Under the pieces are notes generated by a model, which was not told where the DNA came from, searched no databases, and was given only the letters and a program-made list of their open reading frames with translations. 64,000 nt of DNA, taken from VAXT01 sp964591295 (GTDB taxonomy: Bacteria; Actinomycetota; Thermoleophilia; Gaiellales; Gaiellaceae). Below are positions 35,390 to 44,244 of this stretch, in pieces. Numbering within the stretch: the first letter of the stretch is position 1; each line of letters opens with the position of its first letter. Where the stretch lies: NCBI GenBank assembly GCA_964591295.1, contig CAZQAG010000004.1:1-64000 (forward strand). The letters are read 5' to 3'. The position numbers and the translations under genes were made by a program.

Positions 35390-36130
35390 CTACTTTTGCG
35401 CACAACCCTTGCGCGCGAAGCACTGCACGTGCAGGCGATCTCCATTCGCGTCTAGGGCCACAATGCCGAGAACGCCCGCGCTCGGAAGATCCTCCATGCG
35501 GGAATAGACGTTCTGGTCGACGGGAGTCTCGGCCTCGACTCCGTTGGCCGTGAGGATCCCAACGCTGGAAACACTGTCGTCGGCGAACCCCTCTAGACGG
35601 ATCAAAGAGGGGCTCTCCGAAGAGAAGCTAAAGACACTCTGATCAAGGATCGGAAGTGCGGGCGATGGGAAGTCCGGTGAGCAAATGATCGACCCGAGCA
35701 TGCGGGCGCTTCCCAGGACGCCAACTGAGACGCAGAGTCCGCCACCCTTTCGATTGGCCACGAAGAACGCATGGCCGTCGCGGGTAGCGATCTGTCGAAG
35801 CGAGCTCGCGCCGAACTGGGCTAGATCATCGCGCTTGGACGCCGGCACGCGCGGCGAAACGCCGGTTGCCATCGCACCGATCACATGTAGGTCGTATGAG
35901 GAAAAGCGCTCGGCCGCGACGGGTGTCCCTCCGCCGAAGAAGCCGAGAGCGCGACCGCCAATAGCGGCGGCGGGCGCTGCGATTGCGATTCCCACAACCG
36001 CAATTACGACTGTCGCCGTGACCCGTCGCCGCCTCGTGCTCCGCGCACGCTTCTGCACGTCGTCCCAACTCGCACCCGCTACGGGCGCGTCGACGACCAG
36101 CTCATCTAGAACGCTCTCGAACTCACTCAT
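35390..36130 (-). CDS. Anti-sigma-like one-TM protein
   Basis: The 246-residue product starts at ATG 36130, overlapping the sigma stop (ATGA). The short N-terminus (SEFESVLDELVVDAPVAGAS) and a basic RRRR cluster precede a TM segment at about residues 35-57 (VTATVVIAVVGIAIAAPAAAI). An extracytoplasmic domain with HAFFVANRKGGGLCVSVGVLG and NVYSRMEDLP follows. Length, order and coupling are the same as in 185-925. Its likely role is to hold the adjacent sigma factor inactive until signalled; no zinc motif is present. Confidence 0.65.
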   Translation of the reverse strand: MSEFESVLDELVVDAPVAGASWDDVQKRARSTRRRRVTATVVIAVVGIAIAAPAAAIGGRALGFFGGGTPVAAERFSSYDLHVIGAMATGVSPRVPASKRDDLAQFGASSLRQIATRDGHAFFVANRKGGGLCVSVGVLGSARMLGSIICSPDFPSPALPILDQSVFSFSSESPSLIRLEGFADDSVSSVGILTANGVEAETPVDQNVYSRMEDLPSAGVLGIVALDANGDRLHVQCFARKGCAQK

Positions 36131-36612
36131 GGTGTTACCTCCTGAAGTTGCTGGCGCAATGCACCGCGGGCAGTTGTGATGGAGGCAGAGACTGTGCCGG
36201 AACTTACGCCGAGCACTTCGGCGATCTGTGAATAGGACAGATCGGCGTAATAGCGGAGGAAGATCGCTAGCCGCTGGCGCTCTGGGAGCGCGAGCAGCAA
36301 CTCCCTCACGACGTCATGCGACTCGCTTTCCGTTTCGAGCGCACGCACAAGTGGAAGCGGACGCGACTCCCGCCGACGGGCACGTTGCCGGTCATGAGCA
36401 ACGTTGACGACGATTCGCCATAGCCACGCCTCAAGGTTGCCGTCACCGCGAAAACTCCCTCGGCGCCGCAAGGCAATCGCGAACGCCTCTTGAACGACGT
36501 CCAATGCTGCTTCGCCGTCGCGCAGCAGCGCCGTTGCGCCGAGCGCGAATGCTCGAAAGCGCGCGCGGTAGAGCGCCTCGATCTCGGCTTCTCGCGAGTC
36601 TTTGCCCTTCAT
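36127..36612 (-). CDS. ECF-type RNA polymerase sigma factor, cargo of the array
   Basis: The 161-residue product has region 2 (IEALYRARFRAFALGATALL, then GDGNLEAWLWRIVVNVAHDR) and region 4 (LPERQRLAIFLRYYADLSYS, then the helix-turn-helix QIAEVLGVSSGTVSASITTA). It is parallel to the sigma factor at 922-1398. Its stop overlaps the anti-sigma-like gene. As array cargo it could rewire host transcription. Confidence 0.88.
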   Translation of the reverse strand: MKGKDSREAEIEALYRARFRAFALGATALLRDGEAALDVVQEAFAIALRRRGSFRGDGNLEAWLWRIVVNVAHDRQRARRRESRPLPLVRALETESESHDVVRELLLALPERQRLAIFLRYYADLSYSQIAEVLGVSSGTVSASITTARGALRQQLQEVTP

Positions 36613-36720
36613 CAGGAGTACGACGATCGTACCGGCCTATTTTCCTTAGGCGCCCCCTAGTTGGAGACCTCCGACAATCAGGCTGGGGTCTTTGGGGGTT
36701 GGAGTCGGGCGGCGGCGACT
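36613..36720. other. Promoter-side region of the sigma operon
   Basis: About 110 bases upstream of the sigma gene start at 36612, containing GGAGACCTCC-type symmetry near 36663. A sigma-operon promoter is expected here but no ECF-type -35/-10 can be assigned by eye. Confidence 0.25.
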
Positions 36721-36889
36721 CTCTGGTTATGTCACTAAGGGTTGGACGCGACGGCCGGCGAATCGCTGGTTATGTCACTAAGGGTTGGACTCCGGCGGCC
36801 GGCGAATCGCTGGTTATGTCAACTGAGGGGTCGCACCTCAAGCGAGCGGCGACGAGTCATGTCAGGCGGGCAAAAGTTTGGGCAAAAGG
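36721..36889. repeat. att-like module E with three 43-44 bp tandem repeats
   Basis: CTGGTTATGTCAC occurs at 36723 and 36766, and CTGGTTATGTCAAC at 36810, each within a unit ending in GGCCGGCGAATCG. A right arm pair follows (GGGCAAAAGTTT, GGGCAAAAGG; 36868-36889), seven bases from the next stop. No tRNA-Asn core is present. The same CTCTGGTTATGTCAC unit recurs in module G. Confidence 0.7.
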
Positions 36890-36896
36890 CGGTTGC

Positions 36897-39587
36897 CTAC
36901 CCTCCCCATCCTGTCCGCTTCAGATCAGAGCGGAGCCAGTCGTATACGAGAGGCGCCAGAGGTGCGCCCTGAAAGACATCGGCAATTGCGTGATGTGTCA
37001 CACCGTCGATCCACGCTTGGGCCTTGGGGCGAAGCTCAACGAGCCTGTCGTAAGCGCCACGACGATCTATCTCGCCCACGCGGTCTCCATCAATCTGAAT
37101 ATCAATCTCATTCGCGGACCCTTGAGGAAGAGCGAGTAGATACCACTCGATAGTGGGCCCGGGACGTGACTCATTCGAACTTGCATGAAAGTCGCCGACG
37201 AACCTTGCGGGAAGCGTCGCATACGTCTGTAGGCGCTGACCTAGACGGGGAAACCACGTCTCTACGGTCGCTTGGTAAGCGTTTAGTGCAGCAAAGTAGA
37301 CAGCTCTCGCTCGCTCGAGCTGTGCAGCAGGCGAATACGGGTCCCAGATCCAACCGCCTCCAAGACGTTCCGTATCAGCAACCGGCCATGGCGGTTCGAC
37401 TTGCCCCGGTCCTGCGCGGCGGAGATCGGCGACACGCGCCTTCAGCTGATCGACGTAGACGATTCGGTCGCGGAGGCTGATGACGGCAGTGGCGTCTAGG
37501 TCCTGGAGGACAGCCTCGACTTCATCGAGCGGAACGGGGTCCTGTGAGAGCGACCCTCGCCCCGCCACCTCAAGAGCCACTAGCCAGAGCCCCTCGTCCA
37601 CTAGCTTCTCATCGTCGACGCGAAGCGCGCACTCCTTCAGCGCGCGCGCCAGATCACTCCTGAGGACTTCAAGCGACCATCGCCAAGCCCATCCCGGCTC
37701 CGCACTCCATCGTCCGGAGCGGCGAACGACCCAGTCCGAGTCATCCTCGAACACGTTTAACTGCGACGGTAGCTCCAGCGTGACTTCGTCGGCTTCGCCG
37801 CCGACATACCAGCCGAACGTCAGGGATCGTTCGCCGGTCCGAGCTGCAAGGGGCCTGAGGTGTCCGCTGTCGGCAATAGGCAGGAACAGGTCGCTGGCAG
37901 GCGCCGCGCCTTCCCGCCAAGCTGAGAAGGCACTTCGCAGCTCCCGGGCGGCATCAACCGAAGACGGCATCGCGATCCGGAAGTCCTCGCCTCCCCAGCG
38001 GTCAACGCTCTCTTCGACGACGGCGGCCGCGAAAGCTGGCGCCATCCGCGCGATCGGTTCCATGATTTCGTTGATCTGAGCTGTCGCACCCGTCGCGACC
38101 GCCACAGCTATTCCATAGCGCCAGTGTTCAAGTCGCTCAGGAGAGTCGAGGAGATCTACGACGGGAGGGTCGCCGTTCATAAGGCTCTGGGCTGCGAACC
38201 ACTGCGTAAGGATGGGAAGTCCGAACTCGAGAAACTCGTCTCGGCGGACCACGAGCCCGGAGGAAACAGCAGCTTCCTGGACCTGCAGATTGCCCAAGTC
38301 AGCAGCGCGAACCGGGCCGCTGCCGTTGTCCGTTGAGAGTCGCGCGAGCCGCGACAATCTCGGAATCTCGTCCGCAAGGTGCGGACCCAGCGCGCGCGTC
38401 ACCAGAAAGTCGAGCAAAGCTCCAGTTGTTGACGAAGCCGCTTCACGCTCTCGCTCCTTCAGTCCAACGATGATTGCGAAGAGAGGCCGACGAATGGCGT
38501 CTGCGATTGGTCTCGGCCACCTGCTGGCCATCCCGACGGTCATCTTGCGACCAGCGATTCGACTGACGAGCATTCGCGCCGCCTCCTCGCTGAGTGGCGG
38601 GACACCTACGCGCTCCTCAATATCTAGCGCTGGCAGAGGTCGAGAAGTGATAACGGCGCGAGAGCCGCTGAACGCCGCCAGCAGAACGCGCGCATCACGC
38701 AAGATCTGCGCTGCACGTAACTGGTCCGTCTCATCCGCGCCGTCGATGACCAGAAAGCATCCGCTCGTGCGGGGATCGCCCAAGCCTTGGGCGGCGGCGA
38801 GGACGGCCCCCTCCAGCGCTCCGCTGATGTCGCGCGCGTGAAGGAAAACAGGTATCGGCGCGGCTGCGCGTTCGCGCGCAGACCTGACCGCCTGTTGAAG
38901 AGCTCGCTCGGCCATGACAGATTTCCCGGTTCCGACATCAGCGACCAGGACGCGCAACGGTTTATCGGCTGTCGGAAGCAGGTCTTGGGGGGGCTCGCCT
39001 ACGGTCGGATCGTCGGCCAGCTCGATCGCCTCGAGACGAGAGAGGCCAGCAGCCTGCCAACGAACGATCATGCGCTCGCGCGAGGCTCGTGCTACCTGCT
39101 CAAGCCGCGCTAACCGAGTGAGGGACGGTACGCCTCGAATGGCGCGGATCACTTCATCGCTGAAGGTCAACGTCAAGAGTTCGCGAAGCTCCTCGGGAGT
39201 GTTTGCATCTGCCCATTTCGCGCGTTGCCCTACCTCGCCCAGGAGCGCGTCTGTGTCAGCATCGCGCTCGACGGCGGGAAGTCGAATGACCCAGAGCCGT
39301 CGATCTCCAGACATTGCCTCCGCTATTTCGTTCCGAACGGGCGCGGTCGTCTCGGCTCCAACGAGCCAGATGACGATGTCTGCCTCCCTTACTTTGGCCA
39401 GATAGGTCTCGTCGGCTGCTTCTGAGGCTGCAGGGGTGAACTCAAAGGCCCATGGCATCAGCGCGGGGTTGCCAGTCAGCGATGAAACGGTCATGTCGCG
39501 TGCCCACTGCAGTTCAGGCCGCATGACGCTGCTAACGAAGGCTAAGAGCGGGCGCTCTCCGGGCAATAAGCGCGGCGCGTTCGACAT
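36897..39587 (-). CDS. DUF4062-like/NACHT-type STAND NTPase, candidate defence protein
   Basis: The 896-residue protein opens with a DUF4062-like domain: LLAFVSSVMRPELQWAR at about 15-30 and KVREADIVIWLVGAET at 65-80, followed by NEIAEAM. A NACHT/AAA-type module has Walker A VADVGTGKS (215-223), Walker B CFLVIDGADE (277-286), and a sensor-like RAVITSRPLPALDI. A helical arm region and a long C-terminal sensor region with no recognised repeats complete the protein. This architecture is common in antiphage STAND ATPases, which oligomerise on detecting a phage component. The effector is presumably the N-terminal domain. It lies at the edge of a nuclease operon transcribed on the same strand, 145 bases downstream. 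Confidence 0.7.
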   Translation of the reverse strand: MSNAPRLLPGERPLLAFVSSVMRPELQWARDMTVSSLTGNPALMPWAFEFTPAASEAADETYLAKVREADIVIWLVGAETTAPVRNEIAEAMSGDRRLWVIRLPAVERDADTDALLGEVGQRAKWADANTPEELRELLTLTFSDEVIRAIRGVPSLTRLARLEQVARASRERMIVRWQAAGLSRLEAIELADDPTVGEPPQDLLPTADKPLRVLVADVGTGKSVMAERALQQAVRSARERAAAPIPVFLHARDISGALEGAVLAAAQGLGDPRTSGCFLVIDGADETDQLRAAQILRDARVLLAAFSGSRAVITSRPLPALDIEERVGVPPLSEEAARMLVSRIAGRKMTVGMASRWPRPIADAIRRPLFAIIVGLKEREREAASSTTGALLDFLVTRALGPHLADEIPRLSRLARLSTDNGSGPVRAADLGNLQVQEAAVSSGLVVRRDEFLEFGLPILTQWFAAQSLMNGDPPVVDLLDSPERLEHWRYGIAVAVATGATAQINEIMEPIARMAPAFAAAVVEESVDRWGGEDFRIAMPSSVDAARELRSAFSAWREGAAPASDLFLPIADSGHLRPLAARTGERSLTFGWYVGGEADEVTLELPSQLNVFEDDSDWVVRRSGRWSAEPGWAWRWSLEVLRSDLARALKECALRVDDEKLVDEGLWLVALEVAGRGSLSQDPVPLDEVEAVLQDLDATAVISLRDRIVYVDQLKARVADLRRAGPGQVEPPWPVADTERLGGGWIWDPYSPAAQLERARAVYFAALNAYQATVETWFPRLGQRLQTYATLPARFVGDFHASSNESRPGPTIEWYLLALPQGSANEIDIQIDGDRVGEIDRRGAYDRLVELRPKAQAWIDGVTHHAIADVFQGAPLAPLVYDWLRSDLKRTGWGG

Positions 39588-39732
39588 CTGCCACTAGCCT
39601 AGGTGAGGCACTGGAGGCCACCCATGCGGGTTCGCGAAGACGCTTCCGACCCTGTCTTTAGCCTCTCTCTCAGCACGCCGCCTCGCCGTCACAACTTCTC
39701 GCGGCCTGGGATCAGCCGGGGCTGCCGACCTT
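39588..39732. other. Gap between defence genes
   Basis: One hundred and forty-five bases with no gene. No clear terminator is visible, so read-through from the upstream PIN operon into the NACHT gene is possible. Confidence 0.3.
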
Positions 39733-40248
39733 TCACCCCTTTCGCGTCATCAGATAGTCCTCAGGCCGAGCGACCCTGATCGCAAAGCCCGCCCGCTGGA
39801 GCTCGTTGCCAAGCTCCACCACGCCCTCGTCCCAGGTGAGGAAGAAGTCGCGCCCTTGAATCAGGTGCGCGTGAAGGTGAAGCCAGTCGCGTCGGTCCGG
39901 CGGCTGCCCTCGCTTTGGCTTCCACGCTGGGCCAAGCGCTGCTTGGAAATCGAGCATTGCCTGCGAGCCGAGCCCGTCAGGCCCATTCAGGCGCGACTCG
40001 TCAAGCGTGAAGACTCCGCCGGTCTCAGTCGCGTTAAGTTCGGCTGCTAGATCATTGATTCGGCTCGCAAGGGGTTCGCGTGGAACGTCTGCCCGGATAT
40101 AGCGTGTAACGGCTAGATCCACCTCCCCAGCCTCGGCCAATGCGACCAACGCCTCGACCACCTTCCGCTTTGGTCGCCTCTTCCAATGTTCCTGAACGAG
40201 GTTCGTGTCGAGCGTCAACCGATCGTCCGTCCCCTCTCGATTCGACAC
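39733..40248 (-). CDS. PIN-like domain protein
   Basis: GTG 40248 overlaps the upstream stop (TAGTG). The 171-residue product has the acidic pattern of PIN ribonucleases: LTLDTNLV with D14, then PDRRDWLHLHAHLIQGRDFF with D121 and D134, and LTWDEGV with D140. Such domains cleave RNA, often as toxins. No antitoxin gene adjoins; instead it is the last gene of a coupled four-gene operon, so a role as nuclease effector in that operon is inferred. Confidence 0.6.
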   Translation of the reverse strand: MSNREGTDDRLTLDTNLVQEHWKRRPKRKVVEALVALAEAGEVDLAVTRYIRADVPREPLASRINDLAAELNATETGGVFTLDESRLNGPDGLGSQAMLDFQAALGPAWKPKRGQPPDRRDWLHLHAHLIQGRDFFLTWDEGVVELGNELQRAGFAIRVARPEDYLMTRKG

Positions 40249-40991
40249 TACTCCACCCGTGGGCGGTCTTCGGAAACCGCCCAGACGGCGATCGTTTCGG
40301 TCGGCGTGGAGCTATCGCGCGCCGAAAGCGGATCGAACGCATGGAGAAGAACGGCCGGTCCGTCGCTACCAGTGAAGCCACGATTCGCATACAGCTCGAG
40401 CCAGAGGTAGTACTCGAGGCCCCCGGTACCGAGACGGGCGATAAGCGTGGGGACAACGGTTCCATCCTCATGGATCACGTCGAGGCCGAACGGGTTTGCC
40501 TGGTTCGAAGCGTGTGGTTCTTTCAGATCTCGCACGTTGCCGACGTACCCATTCACAGTCAGGGTCGTAATCGAACCGTCAACCTGAAATGAGGCATCAG
40601 ATGGACGAAGCGGATCGATCGACCACCTGAACGGATCGCGGACCATGAAGATGAATGTGTGCGCATGGCTTCGGATCGCGTCGATCGGGGTTCCCGACAC
40701 CTTGAACCGCGGTAACCGACCGGTGGCGTTCGCGCTCAGTTGGCCGCTACGGTGATAGTGGACCTTCGGCGATACCCCCTCCGCCCATCCACTCTCACCT
40801 TCTCGTGGAGGGACGGTGTACTCGCCCTCCCCAGTAGGGATGTCGATGGCTCCGTATCGGAAGCGCTCGAGCGGCGCATATTTGCTCAGGTCGAGCACCA
40901 GGCCGCCGTCATTGCTCATAGACATGCCTAATAACGGTCGAAAATCGCCGGCGATTTCGAGTCCGAGGCGGATCCGCTTACGTGTCGGCAT
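40248..40991 (-). CDS. Unknown operon protein
   Basis: The 247-residue soluble protein starts at ATG 40991, five bases after the GIY-YIG stop, and its stop overlaps the PIN gene start. It is predicted beta-rich (GGLVLDLSKYAPLERFRYGA, then TLTVNGYVGNVRD, then LEYYLWLELYANRGF). No family or catalytic motif is recognised. Strict coupling to nuclease-type genes suggests an accessory or sensing subunit of one system. Confidence 0.55.
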   Translation of the reverse strand: MPTRKRIRLGLEIAGDFRPLLGMSMSNDGGLVLDLSKYAPLERFRYGAIDIPTGEGEYTVPPREGESGWAEGVSPKVHYHRSGQLSANATGRLPRFKVSGTPIDAIRSHAHTFIFMVRDPFRWSIDPLRPSDASFQVDGSITTLTVNGYVGNVRDLKEPHASNQANPFGLDVIHEDGTVVPTLIARLGTGGLEYYLWLELYANRGFTGSDGPAVLLHAFDPLSARDSSTPTETIAVWAVSEDRPRVE

Positions 40992-40996
40992 GATCG

Positions 40997-41386
40997 CTAG
41001 GCAGGCAGCAGCCTCGGCCGCGGAAGGCGATGTGTCTTTGGTGCGAGAAGCCTCCGTCCGATCTCGCCCTCGAGATGCAGGACGACGTCATCGGGTGTGT
41101 CACGCCGAAGCGGCACGATGTAGAGCCTCACCCAAAGCTGAGCCTTCGCCGCGTCTTGAACGTGTTCGCCGGTCCGATCGCGGACCGCCGTACCGCTCGA
41201 GCGGGTCACCTTCCCCACGTAAATCGGCCGACCGTCGCGGTCGCACGCGATATAGACCGCCTTGCTGACCAACGGGAACTTCCGCTCGACAGCCAGCAAG
41301 TTGATGCCATGGGGAAGGTAGCCGCTCCTCCATTCGCCGGCGATCACGCAGGCAACCCAGTAGAGATCCTCAGCGAGACGCCCCAC
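40997..41386 (-). CDS. GIY-YIG nuclease-like protein
   Basis: GTG 41386 overlaps the upstream stop by one base (TAGTG). The 129-residue product contains a GIY-YIG-like core: AVYIACDRDGRPIYVGKV with VYI at 44-46 and YVG at 56-58, then R69/R71, H75 and a late glutamate in LHLEGEIG (E106). These fit a compact GIY-YIG catalytic domain that cuts DNA with one metal ion. The classical GIY is altered to VYI, so activity is uncertain. It is the second gene of the operon. Confidence 0.65.
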   Translation of the reverse strand: MGRLAEDLYWVACVIAGEWRSGYLPHGINLLAVERKFPLVSKAVYIACDRDGRPIYVGKVTRSSGTAVRDRTGEHVQDAAKAQLWVRLYIVPLRRDTPDDVVLHLEGEIGRRLLAPKTHRLPRPRLLPA

Positions 41387-43425
41387 TAGTCCTCACCCTC
41401 GTCCGAATCGCGTTCGTCGTCCGTGGGCTCGGAACTGCTCGGCCGAGGATGTCGGAGCTGCCAGGCGGCCCGATAAGCGCTCAGCCGATCCATAGCATCG
41501 TCGAGCTTCGATCGCAGCTCCGAAACCATCACAGGGTCCATCCCCTCTTGGTCGATGAGCGGGGTGCCGTCCTTCCCTTGCACTCCCTCCACGATCGTGA
41601 TCGCCTCCTCCACAGACTCGATACGTGTCCGCAGGACAGCGAACGCCGAATTGAGTCGCTGAAGCGGAGTCGGCGCGGGTGCCGTCGGCTTGGTGCCCTT
41701 CGTCGCCCTGGGGCGGAAAGTCCCGCGAAGCCAGAAGTTCGTCATCGGTCCGACCGGCTCGTCGTTCACGGTCAGGGCTACTTCGCCTTCCTCATCGACT
41801 TGAAGAGGGGCCTCGCCCTTGCGGCCATCGACGATCGCCCTGTGAAGGGCATACAAGCCTTGCTCTGAGCTGAGCATCGCGCCGAGCACTCGACGTGGTT
41901 CGCGTTTGTCCGCCGGCCGTCGCTGCGTTCCGTCGGACGCCTCGGAGCCTGCCTCTTCTGCGCCAAGGGCACCAGCGACGGTTAGGTGGTAGGCGGCGAG
42001 GGCTCCGAGTTCGAGAGTCGAGGCGCCGACCTCGTCCTCATCAAGGTCCTTGAGCGCTGCCTCCAGGATCTCGTCCGGATCCCGATGCGTAACTTCCCAG
42101 TCTTTCCGCCAGAAGTCCTCAAGCAAGAAGACCCTCTGGAGGAGCGTCGTTGCCACTCGCCTCCGGTTGATGTTTGCCGTCGCGTACGACCGGAGCGCAA
42201 GCGAGGCAGCAGCCTGTGCCTTTGGGGTTCTACTAGCCCGCTCCTGCAGCGAGAGTCGTTTGATTCCCACGCCGACTGCTTTGCCGCACGGCGTGTCCGC
42301 GGGCTCAGAGAGCGTGTGGAAGATCTCTACTGCCCGCTCGTCCGCATGCGCGGTAAATCCGGCCGCGATTGCGTCCCCCGGTGAGACCATCCCGGCGAAC
42401 CAAGCAGCACGCTCCTCATCAATCTCGCCGACGTCGCGTAGGGAGTCGATAACCGCGTCGGCGACCTTGTTCTCCCGGGCTGGTACGGCCCAAGGTGTCG
42501 GCGGCTCCAAGTGGAGCAGCGCGACATACTCATCGAGCGCATCGACGAGGCTCGCCCCGTCTGAGCGATCTGGTCGGAACCCAATCACGATAGTCGCGGG
42601 GAGGGTTGCCGCGCGCGCTCGCTCCAGCTCCTCGACGTTCACATCCTGTCTCGGGCGAACGAGAACGTTCATCAGCTCCTGGAGGCGACCACGGGCGTTG
42701 CGCGGATTTGCCAGCGACCCATACAGCGGGTCGGTCGGTGCGATTTCGAGAATGCGGTGGCATGACGCCACTCGGCTGGAGCCGTCGACGGCGGTGAGAA
42801 CGGCTGAGGAGTCCTTGGTAGTCGCGACCGTCATCGCCGCGACCGTGACTGGCGCGAAGACTCCGTTCGCGCGGATGGAGGCCTCCCACGAGTTGTGAGC
42901 CGCGAGCTCGATGTCTGCGAGTTCAAGCGCGTCGGTCATCCGCTCACGAGAACCGGCCTCGAGCAGCAGCTCGCTGGCGCCGTCAGGATTGGTCTTCAGG
43001 TCTCGCTCTGGCCAGAACTTCGCTGAGCCGTCACTTGTCGAGTCGGAAGCCGGGTAGGGCGTCGCGCCCACGACGCGGCCGTTCGTGACATGGACAACCA
43101 GAGCGAGTGCTGAGATCCTCGTCGAAACGGTAAGAAGCGTTCCCCCGAAGACCTTCACTTCCTCGGGTGCCTGAAGCTGACGCCTGACGGCCGACGGGTC
43201 AGCTACAGCCTGTGCAACTGCCATCGCTCCGTCGGCGCTGAACCAACGCTCTTCGAGCGCCTTGGCGAGAGCGCGGACCGCGGTTTGCTTAGCGACCGAG
43301 AAGGGCTCGATCGGCCGGACGAACTCGTCGGCGGTACCGTTCTCGCTCGAGATTTCGGTGCGGGTCCGCTCCTGCTTGACCCGAGTCGGGCTCTTCTTCT
43401 TGATCGTGTCGTTGCTGTTCGGCAT
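41386..43425 (-). CDS. ParB/DGQHR-like protein, first gene of a nuclease operon
   Basis: ATG 43425 is chosen over the longer frame to 43503 because GGAGG lies seven bases upstream. The 679-residue product has a charged N-terminus and, near residues 208-226, AVLTAVDGSSRVASCHRIL. This resembles the nucleotide-binding GxxR motif of ParB-like or DndB/DGQHR proteins, with DGSSR at 214-218. ATIVIGFRPDRSDG and LVDALDEYVALLHLEPPTPW follow. A helical second half ends in an acidic tail. It may sense or modify DNA; the family call is tentative. Confidence 0.5.
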   Translation of the reverse strand: MPNSNDTIKKKSPTRVKQERTRTEISSENGTADEFVRPIEPFSVAKQTAVRALAKALEERWFSADGAMAVAQAVADPSAVRRQLQAPEEVKVFGGTLLTVSTRISALALVVHVTNGRVVGATPYPASDSTSDGSAKFWPERDLKTNPDGASELLLEAGSRERMTDALELADIELAAHNSWEASIRANGVFAPVTVAAMTVATTKDSSAVLTAVDGSSRVASCHRILEIAPTDPLYGSLANPRNARGRLQELMNVLVRPRQDVNVEELERARAATLPATIVIGFRPDRSDGASLVDALDEYVALLHLEPPTPWAVPARENKVADAVIDSLRDVGEIDEERAAWFAGMVSPGDAIAAGFTAHADERAVEIFHTLSEPADTPCGKAVGVGIKRLSLQERASRTPKAQAAASLALRSYATANINRRRVATTLLQRVFLLEDFWRKDWEVTHRDPDEILEAALKDLDEDEVGASTLELGALAAYHLTVAGALGAEEAGSEASDGTQRRPADKREPRRVLGAMLSSEQGLYALHRAIVDGRKGEAPLQVDEEGEVALTVNDEPVGPMTNFWLRGTFRPRATKGTKPTAPAPTPLQRLNSAFAVLRTRIESVEEAITIVEGVQGKDGTPLIDQEGMDPVMVSELRSKLDDAMDRLSAYRAAWQLRHPRPSSSEPTDDERDSDEGED

Positions 43426-43707
43426 CTGTGGCCTCCGATGCAGGTCCGCCAGGGCGGACGATTCGCAAGAGGCCGTCGAAGACGCCTCCTCCCGGCTGTC
43501 CACGCAGTACGCGGCGCGTCCGGACGGTGGTCGGTTGCGTCACTTTGGTGCTTCGGGCTTCGAGGAAGCGTCACGTTCGCAACCTCGGTCGCCCTCTCCC
43601 TGACCGAGTGCCGTAGCCGTCGGCTAGAGAGGACCTCGATGAGGTCAACCGGACCTCTGGTCGCAAAGATAGCAGCCGGTTAGGACATGGCCCGGAGATG
43701 CAGCAGC

Positions 43708-44244
43708 CTAAGGAGTCGGCTGTCGATCTTCGGCGCCGGAAGCTCCGAGAGTCCCTAGCGCTTCAGCCTTGGCCCGAGCGACCACCTCGTTGGGATCAAT
43801 TCTCGGATTGTCGTTCCAGGCATGACCGAGGAGTCGCCCGTCTCTTGCGAGGACGCTCACGTGCCATGTCCCATTGTCCCCACGACGACCCGCGTCGATG
43901 GTGACGCCGGCGGGCAGATCCTCGTAGAAAGCGGCCTGCAGCTCTCGGTTGCGGACGAGGTGAATGAGCGGAGGAGCCTCTGAGGCGCCTTCGCCCTCGG
44001 CGGCCTGCTCTTCTTCGATCCGCTCGACCGTGTAGGGGATACCGTCCCCAATCCAATAGGTCGATCCGACTGGCGGAAGCTCGTACGGCTCCGCGGGAAT
44101 CTCGTTGATCGCGATCGCCCCGGGGGCCTCGTGTGTCACAAAGTTCGCCTTCATCGGGTCGAAATCTATCGCGCGCGTGATCTCGGCGGCCCACTTTCCA
44201 GTGGCTTGGAGGTCAGGGCAGATCGCCCGCGTACGGCAACTCAC
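43708..44244 (-). CDS. Hypothetical protein of the defence region
   Basis: The maximal frame from ATG 44244 gives 178 residues and overlaps the preceding gene's stop. An ATG at 44154 (MKANFVTHEAPG) is an equally possible start. The body, VGSTYWIGDGIPYTVERIEE and WHVSVLARDGRLLGHAWN, is beta-rich and soluble with an acidic insert. No family is recognised. It follows two DNA-binding-type genes on the same strand; 280 bases separate it from the next operon. Confidence 0.5.
   Translation of the reverse strand: MSCRTRAICPDLQATGKWAAEITRAIDFDPMKANFVTHEAPGAIAINEIPAEPYELPPVGSTYWIGDGIPYTVERIEEEQAAEGEGASEAPPLIHLVRNRELQAAFYEDLPAGVTIDAGRRGDNGTWHVSVLARDGRLLGHAWNDNPRIDPNEVVARAKAEALGTLGASGAEDRQPTP

Noticed and set aside
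36721..36830. A CRISPR array
   Set aside because: The three 43-44 bp units are tandem without variable spacers, and no cas genes are present in the window.
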